The position numbers and the translations under genes are program-made. A DNA stretch of 8,302 bases, from assembly GCA_964419255.1 (NCBI GenBank), contig CAYQOU010000107.1:1-8302 (forward strand), in the 5' to 3' direction. The notes below the pieces were generated by a model that was not told where the DNA came from, ran no database searches, and saw nothing but the letters and a program-made list of their open reading frames with translations. Origin of the DNA: CAZPHU01 sp964419255. GTDB lineage: Bacteria > Fibrobacterota > Chitinivibrionia > Chitinivibrionales > CAYFVL01. This document shows, one piece after another, positions 1-6,894 of the stretch; positions within the stretch are counted from its first letter, which is position 1; each line of letters starts with the position of its first letter.

Positions 1-66
1 AAATTTGGAATTGGAAGACGGTAGAAAACAGAGCTATTCACATTAGAACTCACCAGTAGATGAATC

Positions 67-1719
67 ATGAGTGTGCAGTCGAATAAAAAAGAACATACCA
101 GACTACCTGGAGCAAAGGTTTTTATAGTCTTTTTTCTCCTGGTAATTATCAGTGTCGGCGGAATACAGGCCTTTGTGGAGTTCTACCGGGAAGAACAGAT
201 CTGCGCATTCAACGTGATTGGTGATACGTTTCTCTCACCCCACCGCAGGCAAAGACGACTCATTGAACAGGTCGACTCCCTCAACGAGATGGTATATACG
301 CTGGAGTCCAGAATCACGGAAAAGGAGAAAAACCCCGCGAAAATCTCCGATCTGGACCTGATCGCAGAAGAATTGACGTTTGCTGTAGCCGATATCAGAA
401 AGGAGGCACGGAAAATCAACCGGCATGTCGATGCCGATACGACCGGTTCGTTTTTTCGTCAATTGGATACGCTGGGCAGGATTGCCCAGGAGTACTGGTA
501 TTCATTCGATGAAAAACAAGGTGGTTCGGGAGAACTTCTTGCCCGAATAAAATTACGTACGTCTATGCTTTCTTCAGTGGTGGGTAATGCAACCATCTTA
601 GACGTTCCTTTCCGTACTCTAAAGCATCTGTTCCGGTATACCTTTTTCAACCAAACCTACCTGCGGGAATATGAATCGGCACTTGAAAAGAACTCGATTG
701 TCGCCCGGGCTTGTCGGCCGCCCATGCGTCTTCTGCGGCATGCGTGTCTGGGGGACTATGGCGATAAGGCGGTGGCGGGCAGAGACGGCTGGTTTTTTTA
801 CCGACCCGGAGTCGACTACCTGGTAAAGCCATCCATACACGATCCACGCTCCGTGCAGGTGGGGGAAAACGAACATGCCTGCACCGAAGATCCGGTTGAG
901 GCCATAAAAAGATTCCGTGACCAACTGCACAGCCGTGGTGTGGAGCTGCTTGTGGTAGTCGTACCCGGCAAGCCGAGCATCTATCCCGATCTTCTGCAGG
1001 AAGGTGTGCTCGGTGAGCAGAGAAATGAGCTTTCCCATTCGCGTGAAACCATCGAAAAACTGCGGGATGAGGGCATCGAGGTGGTGGATCTGTTTGAGCC
1101 GTTTGCCCGTGAACGTCACAACGATCGACTTGCCGGTGATTCGCTGTATCTGCGCACCGATACCCACTGGAAGGTACGTGGTGTGCGTCTGGCAGCCCGG
1201 ACGGTTGCCCGCAAAATCCGCCGGTACGACTGGTTCGACACCACCGGGCGCTCGGTTGAGTACGCGCTGGATACGGTTCGGGTCGACCGTGTAGGAGACA
1301 TCGCAGCGATGACAAAACTGACTGAACGTGCGCTTTTTGGATATACCGTAAAATTTCCCGCAGAGCCTGCCGAATGTCATCAGGTATACACGATTCAAAG
1401 AGATCTGGTCGGAGATGAGATAGGCCGGAGATTGTTTCGGGATGATTATCGCAGGGCGGACATTCTGGTGCTGGGCGACAGCTTTTCACGCATCTATCAG
1501 ACCGATGAGCCCCGCAGCGCAGGATGGATCTCCCATCTGGCATACGAGCTGGGAGTACCGCTGGCCTCCATTGTCAGTGATGGTGGAGCATCGACGCTTG
1601 TGCGGGAAAAACTGGCCCGCAAGGCAACAGTTCTCAAAGGAAAACGCCTGGTGGTCTGGCAGTTCGTAGAGCGTGACCTCCGTTATGGTGCAAAAGGGTG
1701 GAAAGATGTGGCGCTGTGA
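67..1719 (+). CDS. Membrane-anchored AlgJ/AlgX-like SGNH acyltransferase
   Basis: Probable O-acetyltransferase-type SGNH protein acting on the outer face of the inner membrane. Residues 1-15 are polar and 16-37 form one hydrophobic helix with no clear cleavage site, so it is probably an anchor. Residues about 58-121 are charged and heptad-like, probably a coiled-coil stalk. The SGNH domain runs from about 234 to 545. It opens with the family block GRDGWFFYR (238-246) and carries DTHW (D365, H367) and GDSFS (D471, S472). By analogy with AlgX, D365, H367 and S472 would form the catalytic triad. Only about 78 residues follow the GDS block, so there is no room for the C-terminal carbohydrate-binding module of AlgX; the plan is closer to AlgJ, with a longer stalk. 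The ATG at 67 has no clear Shine-Dalgarno but precedes the anchor directly. The next gene is a paralogue 41 bases downstream. Family assignment is firm; the substrate is unknown. Confidence 0.88.
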   Translation: MSVQSNKKEHTRLPGAKVFIVFFLLVIISVGGIQAFVEFYREEQICAFNVIGDTFLSPHRRQRRLIEQVDSLNEMVYTLESRITEKEKNPAKISDLDLIAEELTFAVADIRKEARKINRHVDADTTGSFFRQLDTLGRIAQEYWYSFDEKQGGSGELLARIKLRTSMLSSVVGNATILDVPFRTLKHLFRYTFFNQTYLREYESALEKNSIVARACRPPMRLLRHACLGDYGDKAVAGRDGWFFYRPGVDYLVKPSIHDPRSVQVGENEHACTEDPVEAIKRFRDQLHSRGVELLVVVVPGKPSIYPDLLQEGVLGEQRNELSHSRETIEKLRDEGIEVVDLFEPFARERHNDRLAGDSLYLRTDTHWKVRGVRLAARTVARKIRRYDWFDTTGRSVEYALDTVRVDRVGDIAAMTKLTERALFGYTVKFPAEPAECHQVYTIQRDLVGDEIGRRLFRDDYRRADILVLGDSFSRIYQTDEPRSAGWISHLAYELGVPLASIVSDGGASTLVREKLARKATVLKGKRLVVWQFVERDLRYGAKGWKDVAL

Positions 1720-1760
1720 TTTAAGAGGCGGGGAGCTGGTGCTGGTGTGGTGGGAAACAG

Positions 1761-3953
1761 GTGAATACTATTGATAGAGGATCAGAAACATTGAACAGGA
1801 TGATAGGATTGAAAAAGCTGTTGTGGATAGTCGTGTCTGCCGCCTGTCTGGTGATGGCTTCCGATATGGCAAGCGGTCATATCGAGGAGACCAAGAATAT
1901 TGTCAAAGAGGCTCAGCAGCGTATCGATTCGGTGCAGGTGCCAAAGCCCTATGACGAGCTGGTGCACAGGTTCAACCCGCAGAAATCAAGGGTTATGGTA
2001 CGGGTTATTGACAATCCGACCGAGGCTAACCTTGACTATGCGGCCTACCATGCCAACCCGATTCTTTTCGAGCCGCAGAAATTCAAACCTGAAAAGCCCG
2101 AAGAGCCCATAGCGCTTCACGGCATAACATTCGACAGTATGCTTGATGAGACGTACAACAGTATCGATAAAACCCCGCTGACCGAGCAGGAGAAGGCGCA
2201 GCCGATGGCCTGGACACCGCTCAACAAAAAACTGTGGGAGGTCGAGAAGGATCAGGGGTTTCAGACGATCACCAGCAAGATAAACGGATACAAGTGGGCG
2301 GACTCAACCATCTATATGCCCTATCAGCAGATCACCGCCGCGTACCTGCACCAGAGCAGCACCGGTCCGGAGATATGGGTCAGGGTGGAGTTTATGCCGT
2401 GGGTGGAATTTCTTGATGACGTGGTAAGCGATTCCGACGGGGATTCTTACAGGGAGGTGTATGGAAAACTGAATCTGGAGCCGATCGCCGATGCGACTCT
2501 GCCCAAGGCCGTTGCATGGATAAAAAACGTATACACTCGTCGCACGCTCAACCGCCAACAGGTGCTCGACTGGGTCACAGCACTGGCCTCCTATTGGTAT
2601 CCTACCAAAAACACGGATTTAGTAGGCGTGCCCGAAAACGGTGTGTGGCCGAATAAGGAAACCGAACACTACAAAAAGATGAAGCGAACGCTGAAAGGTA
2701 AGACGTTGAAAAACCCCTTAGCAGTTGTAAAGGGCAGGCCTTTTCATGCAAAAGGCCCCATTTACAATGTCTTTATTGTCAGCGGGTATGGATCGCCGGA
2801 CAAAGAAAGTGCTGAACAGGCCGGAAACGCATCGCCAGAACCAGAAAATGAAGCATTATCAAATTATGCCGTCAACATGCAACAGGAGAAAGAAAAAGAG
2901 TTATCGGTCAAAACAAGAATGGATACCTCTATTTCACATAACTTTATTGAAAACAACCGGCGTTTTTCCGAGGAAGTCGAAAAGCACGCGAGCTATTCGC
3001 AATGGGTCTGGAGAGTGGATGATTTTCGGCGCGAACTTACGCGGTATATAAAGAAACTTCCTCAGAAACAGATGGGAATCGAAGGTAAAGACGGGTGGCT
3101 GTTTTTTAGAAAAACACTGGAGTACACGGTCTCTGAAGACCTGCTAACGCAGAAAAGGGACAAAAACCCTCTTCCTCATCTGAAGGGTTTTAAGGAGTTT
3201 CTGGACAGCAACGGCATCAATTTCCTTTTCGTTCCGATACCTGCTAAGTCCGAGGTGTACTATGAACACCTTCCCGTAGATTCTCCCGAAAAAGAGGATG
3301 CGGTTGTCAATCCGTATGTCCGTAAATTTTTGAAGAAAGTGCAGCAGTCCGGTATTGAAGTTATAGACCTTCTGCCGCATTTTCTCGATGCCAAAAAGAA
3401 GGATGGCGCGACGGGTGAGCCGTTATACCAGAGGCAGGATACCCACTGGACGACTCGCGGATTAAAGATCGCCGCACAATTGATCGCAGAGCGCATCAGA
3501 GAGTACTCCTGGAGTGGTGATCCGGCTTATCGCCGGGTTTACACGCTTAAAGATACTACAATTATGCGACAAGGGGATATAGTCGATAAGCTGCCACTGG
3601 ATGCACAGCTAAATTATCCTTCTGTAGAGCTGGAGGCAAAGCAGGTTTATACGGCTGAAAACATTCTCAACAGGGGAGAGAAGAGTGCGCCGATTATGGT
3701 GATCGGAGACAGTTATACCGGGGTGTTTGAGCATATCGACTGTAAAGGTGGCGGTGTCGGCTCTCATATCGCCGCGCAAACCGGCCTGCCGGTGGATATC
3801 ATCACCAGCTGGGGTGGCGGGCCGTTGGTTCGGCAGAAGATGATTCGCACCCGAAAAGAATCGTTGAAAGAAAAACGACTGGTTGTCTATATTATGTCTG
3901 CTCGCGACCTGTATGATTACGCACTCTCATGGGAAACGGATTCTACCGAATGA
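1761..3953 (+). CDS. Secreted AlgX-like SGNH acyltransferase with large N-terminal extension
   Basis: Second SGNH O-acyltransferase-like protein, paralogous to the gene before it. A signal peptide (positive KK at 18-19, hydrophobic 20-33, possible cleavage near ASG at 37-39) predicts export. Residues about 40-345 form a region I do not recognise, with an Asp-rich loop DSDGDS (224-229). An acidic, Gln/Asn-rich linker (about 345-385) leads to the SGNH domain, about 435-725. That domain has GKDGWLFFR (442-450), DTHW (D560, H562) and GDSYT (D650, S651), so the presumed triad is intact. Its end shares the LVR, KRLVV and RDL blocks with the upstream protein. At 730 residues it is much longer than AlgX (about 475), and all the extra length is N-terminal. 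The start is uncertain: GTG 1761 is the first possible codon, but AGAGG at 1776-1780 better serves TTG 1791, and ATG 1800 begins the signal peptide. The role of the N-terminal half is unknown; glycan binding is one guess. Confidence 0.87.
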   Translation: MNTIDRGSETLNRMIGLKKLLWIVVSAACLVMASDMASGHIEETKNIVKEAQQRIDSVQVPKPYDELVHRFNPQKSRVMVRVIDNPTEANLDYAAYHANPILFEPQKFKPEKPEEPIALHGITFDSMLDETYNSIDKTPLTEQEKAQPMAWTPLNKKLWEVEKDQGFQTITSKINGYKWADSTIYMPYQQITAAYLHQSSTGPEIWVRVEFMPWVEFLDDVVSDSDGDSYREVYGKLNLEPIADATLPKAVAWIKNVYTRRTLNRQQVLDWVTALASYWYPTKNTDLVGVPENGVWPNKETEHYKKMKRTLKGKTLKNPLAVVKGRPFHAKGPIYNVFIVSGYGSPDKESAEQAGNASPEPENEALSNYAVNMQQEKEKELSVKTRMDTSISHNFIENNRRFSEEVEKHASYSQWVWRVDDFRRELTRYIKKLPQKQMGIEGKDGWLFFRKTLEYTVSEDLLTQKRDKNPLPHLKGFKEFLDSNGINFLFVPIPAKSEVYYEHLPVDSPEKEDAVVNPYVRKFLKKVQQSGIEVIDLLPHFLDAKKKDGATGEPLYQRQDTHWTTRGLKIAAQLIAERIREYSWSGDPAYRRVYTLKDTTIMRQGDIVDKLPLDAQLNYPSVELEAKQVYTAENILNRGEKSAPIMVIGDSYTGVFEHIDCKGGGVGSHIAAQTGLPVDIITSWGGGPLVRQKMIRTRKESLKEKRLVVYIMSARDLYDYALSWETDSTE
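1776..1780 (+). promoter_or_regulatory. Alternative ribosome binding site inside the annotated start of the second SGNH gene
   Basis: AGAGG lies 10 bases before an in-frame TTG at 1791. That would give a 720-residue protein starting ten residues before the predicted signal-peptide core. The GTG at 1761 has only a weak GGGA upstream. The site therefore favours a start later than the longest reading frame. This rests on spacing alone. Confidence 0.35.
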
Positions 3954-3998
3954 CAACACCGAAATTGCATTGACGGGTATTCGAGATGGATAAGATAA

Positions 3999-5000
3999 AT
4001 GAAGAAAAGCCGCGTAAAAACTTTGATGCTACTTGCTGCTGCTGTTATTTTTTGTGCCGATTGTATTCGTCTGGAGAATGACCCTCCTGTGGCCGTTAGT
4101 TACTCCTCCATAACAGGGGGGGTGAGATTTGCGGTCGAGGAGCTGAGGAAGGAATTTGGAGAAGATTCGATCCCTTCGATAGACTCCCTTATCGTGCAGA
4201 TAGACAGTCTTTCATCCCGCTTTAGAGATGGTCTGGGGGATACAACGATTCTGCACCACATGATTACCCACATATATTCAAACTGGGGTATTTGCTTTGA
4301 CCCGAACAGAAATGATTTATTCGGAATGCTTCCGCACACAACGGTTTTAGAAAAAAAAGGGTCATGCATGGGAGTATCCATGCTTTTTCTGATGATTGGA
4401 GAAAAAACAGGACTACCTCTATTTGGTGTTGTGATACCGGGACATTTCTTCGTGCGTTACCAAAGCGCTGTGCAGCGCAGGAATATTGAACCCAACTTGA
4501 AGGGGTTTGAGCATCCGGATGAATATTACCGGCACCACTATGCAATAGATGATTCTTCAGGGTATGCGTTAAGAAATCTTACAGTCAATCAATCGCTTGG
4601 AATATTTTTCTTCAACCTTGCGAACTACTGCAGCCAGAGTGGCAGAAACGAACTGGCTGAGAGTTTCTTTCGCCGAAGTACATCACTCGTGCCGTTATAT
4701 GCTCAGGCATGGGGTAATGCAGCCATTCATTATGCCCGAAACAAACAGCCCCGTAAAGCTCGAAACGCCTTTGAAAAGGCGCTTAATTGTAATCCGGAAC
4801 TTGTAAATCTCAGATACAATTACGCCACCTTTGAACTTAGACACAAGCAATATCGAAAAGCCATACAGCTGTATTCTGATGAAATTGAGGCTCACCGGGT
4901 TACCCCCGAGCTACTCGATGGCCTTAGTCGCGCATACAAAGGGATCGGAAAAAACGATAGTGCCGACATAATCCTGAAAACAAATCAGAAACGGCAGTAA
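3999..5000 (+). CDS. Exported SirB1/transglutaminase-like protein with C-terminal TPRs
   Basis: The N-terminus (MKKSRVK, then hydrophobic 8-20) is a signal sequence. C19 or C22 could be lipidated, but neither sits in a standard lipobox. Residues about 45-185 match the SirB1/transglutaminase-like fold: the block ending KGSCMGVS holds the presumed nucleophile C123, and PGHFFVRY holds H149. The third residue is not obvious; the segment RNIEPNLKG (161-169) sits where the family usually has its Asp, with E164 a candidate. Residues about 202-330 form three to four TPR helix pairs, typical of protein-protein interaction. Members of this fold can be cysteine peptidases or inactive binding domains. 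In this operon a periplasmic scaffold or processing role beside the SGNH proteins is plausible but inferred. ATG 3999 is preceded by a weak GAGATGG. The next gene starts 11 bases after the stop. Confidence 0.8.
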   Translation: MKKSRVKTLMLLAAAVIFCADCIRLENDPPVAVSYSSITGGVRFAVEELRKEFGEDSIPSIDSLIVQIDSLSSRFRDGLGDTTILHHMITHIYSNWGICFDPNRNDLFGMLPHTTVLEKKGSCMGVSMLFLMIGEKTGLPLFGVVIPGHFFVRYQSAVQRRNIEPNLKGFEHPDEYYRHHYAIDDSSGYALRNLTVNQSLGIFFFNLANYCSQSGRNELAESFFRRSTSLVPLYAQAWGNAAIHYARNKQPRKARNAFEKALNCNPELVNLRYNYATFELRHKQYRKAIQLYSDEIEAHRVTPELLDGLSRAYKGIGKNDSADIILKTNQKRQ

Positions 5001-5011
5001 GTACCCTCCGT

Positions 5012-6757
5012 GTGGTACAGAAAAGAAATATCGTGATTAGTGCTTCATATATAAAAAACTATCTTTACACCAGACGCTTATCGACAGCAGTGATTGTGTG
5101 CGCTGCGCTGGCTGCCTGGGTGGTCTATTTCCCTCTGACCAATACCGATATCTGGTGGCATCTTGCTGCCGGGCGAGAGATGGTGCGAAGAAAAGCCTTT
5201 CTGTACACTGATACCTTCGCCTACAGCTCGTCGGAAACTGGGTGGATTGATGTGCACTGGTTTTTTCAGCTTGTTGTGTATTTTCTGCACTCAGTCGGGG
5301 GTGTTGCGCTCCTGGTCTGGACAAAGATTCTAGCCGTTTTTGTGGCGGTCATAGTCATCTCATACGCACAGAAAGACAAATGGTGCAGGTTTTTTACTGC
5401 CTCACTCATGGTGGTACTGCTGTATCATGCACGATATCTTGTTCTGATGAGACCGATTCTGATTACCATCATGGCGATGGTTTTGTACATCACCGTACTT
5501 GAGCGATACTCAACCGCACGGAACAGACGAGTTCTCCTGTGGCTGATTCCGGTCCAACTTGTTTGGACAAATTCCCAGGGACTTTTCATTCTCGGGCCTG
5601 TAATTCTGGGGTGTTACTGGCTTGGAGAACTGATAAAAACTCTTTTGGGGCGCTCAGATGGGTTACAAAACCGGGGGACTTTCGGCTCCCATGTGAATCT
5701 AACGGTGGCGTTACTTGTCATTGTTCTTTCAACCCTCGTAAACCCTTATGGTATACAGGGTGCGCTGTTTCCTTTCAAATTGTTTGAACGAATCGACCCT
5801 TCCTACGCAAACATCTATTCTCGTAATATTTCTGAAAATATCCCACTGATGTCTCTTGAAGGACTTGACAGACGCTACATGTATGTGGTGTTTGCTGTAA
5901 CCGCAATAGCCCTGATCGGCTTTGTGCTTAATCGAAAGAAAGTCCGGTGGAGTCATGTTCTGCTGACTCTTGCCTTCTTTTCGCTGGCATATATGGCAAA
6001 ACGAAACATCCTTCTATATTTCGTCGTTGTAGCGCCCGTTCTTGCGGCAAATCTCGCCGATATACGCATTGCGGTAAGCCGTAGGAATTTACGAAAGGGC
6101 AGAGTGCTGCATCTGACAGTGTCGGGGATATTGATGGCATTGATAGCTCATAGTGCGTATAGTCACGCGCGTGTAGTAGGACATTATCCATCCCGGACAA
6201 TGGTGTCTCCGTTCAGAGTACCACGGAAAGCGGTCGAATTTCTGCAGAAAAATCCTGCCCCCGGCGCGCTGTTTAATACCGTGCGGTACGGAGGGTATCT
6301 GATCTGGAAGCTCTATCCATCCCGCGAGGTGTTTATTGATGGACGGCTCATTATACGCTCTGCTGAATTCTTCGCCGGCTATCTGGCAGTATGTAGTAAT
6401 CCAGAAGAAAACTTTCCTGCTCTTGCCAGGCGATTTGCAATCACCCATGTTCTCCTACCCACAGCGGTTTATCAACAATGTATGCCGCTGGTGAAATTTC
6501 TTTACGAACATGAACAGTGGAAGGTGGTGTATGCGGATGGCTCATCCATCCTGTTCAGGGACAATGGACTGACGGACGAAAACCAGGTCGTTGATTTGGC
6601 TTCCGATGAGCAGGTGAGTAAGATTCTGGCCTCCATTGATCGGCAATGGTCCGGGGACGATCTCATTAAAAAGCAGCATGTGGTATATCTGCAACGGCTC
6701 CTTTCGTATCTGGGGCTGGAGCAGCAAGCCGAAAAATGTAAAAAATTCAGCAGATAA
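5012..6757 (+). CDS. Polytopic GT-C-like membrane protein, uncharacterised family
   Basis: A 581-residue inner-membrane protein with roughly nine to eleven hydrophobic helices between residues 24 and 384, then a soluble C-terminal part of about 195 residues. The first outer loop holds TDIWWHLAAGREMV (45-58), then TDTFAYSS (66-73) and a VHWFFQ stretch (81-86). This is the acidic/aromatic first-loop pattern seen in many uncharacterised GT-C-like (PMT-type) proteins, where the Asp would bind a lipid-linked sugar donor. Further conserved-looking blocks are WTNSQG (185-190) and NPYG (244-247). The C-terminal part has GGYLIWKLYP (427-436) followed by FIDGR (441-445), which I recall as conserved in this family. 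A glycosyltransferase role is inferred from topology and motifs; no activity is established. The GTG at 5012 lacks a clear Shine-Dalgarno, as does a second GTG at 5033. The 11-base gap after the TPR gene suggests translational coupling. Confidence 0.8.
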   Translation: MVQKRNIVISASYIKNYLYTRRLSTAVIVCAALAAWVVYFPLTNTDIWWHLAAGREMVRRKAFLYTDTFAYSSSETGWIDVHWFFQLVVYFLHSVGGVALLVWTKILAVFVAVIVISYAQKDKWCRFFTASLMVVLLYHARYLVLMRPILITIMAMVLYITVLERYSTARNRRVLLWLIPVQLVWTNSQGLFILGPVILGCYWLGELIKTLLGRSDGLQNRGTFGSHVNLTVALLVIVLSTLVNPYGIQGALFPFKLFERIDPSYANIYSRNISENIPLMSLEGLDRRYMYVVFAVTAIALIGFVLNRKKVRWSHVLLTLAFFSLAYMAKRNILLYFVVVAPVLAANLADIRIAVSRRNLRKGRVLHLTVSGILMALIAHSAYSHARVVGHYPSRTMVSPFRVPRKAVEFLQKNPAPGALFNTVRYGGYLIWKLYPSREVFIDGRLIIRSAEFFAGYLAVCSNPEENFPALARRFAITHVLLPTAVYQQCMPLVKFLYEHEQWKVVYADGSSILFRDNGLTDENQVVDLASDEQVSKILASIDRQWSGDDLIKKQHVVYLQRLLSYLGLEQQAEKCKKFSR

Positions 6758-6784
6758 TGCGCGCTAAATGCAAAAGAAGATAGC

Positions 6785-6820
6785 ATAGAGGTTGTAATTT
6801 CTTATATTATAGTTATGTAG
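6785..6820 (+). promoter_or_regulatory. Possible promoter upstream of the TolB-like gene
   Basis: The 137-base gap between the membrane-protein gene and the propeller gene is the longest between + strand genes here and is AT-rich. It contains TTGTAA (6792-6797) and TATTAT (6805-6810), but these are too close together to form a standard -35/-10 pair. TATTAT alone could be a -10 element with a poor -35. I see no terminator hairpin in the gap. This is a weak call, based mainly on gap length and AT content. Confidence 0.25.
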
Positions 6821-6882
6821 TCGATCCAGGAGTTACTGCAAACGATATCAGAATCGACCCAGAACACGAAATAAAAAATCAT

Positions 6883-6887
6883 AGAGG
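6883..6887 (+). promoter_or_regulatory. Ribosome binding site of the TolB-like gene
   Basis: AGAGG sits 7 bases before ATG 6895 and fixes that start, which is also directly followed by a signal peptide. It is the only well-spaced Shine-Dalgarno at an annotated + strand start in the window. The four genes upstream have weak or displaced sites. Confidence 0.7.
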
Positions 6888-6894
6888 ATGTTAC

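Noticed and set aside
1..66. Possible tail of an upstream gene, such as the expected MBOAT, ending at one of the stops near 22, 44 or 57.
   Set aside because: At most 18 codons are visible in any frame and none shows a recognisable sequence. It remains possible but cannot be supported.
60..86. A tiny ORF with ATG at 60 overlapping the TAG at 57-59, ending just inside the first SGNH gene.
   Set aside because: It has only eight codons, no ribosome binding site, and is out of frame with the gene. Nothing supports a leader peptide.
647..1543. A 298-codon open frame on the minus strand, and a second of 259 codons at 619-1398, opposite the first SGNH gene.
   Set aside because: Both lie wholly antisense to a gene with clear catalytic motifs. 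Their translations are rich in Pro, Arg, Cys and His with no recognisable domain, as expected from reading GC-rich codons backwards.
4054..4066. Lipoprotein lipobox at C19 or C22 of the transglutaminase/TPR protein.
   Set aside because: The residues before either Cys (VIF and CAD) do not fit the usual lipobox, so lipidation is mentioned only as a possibility.
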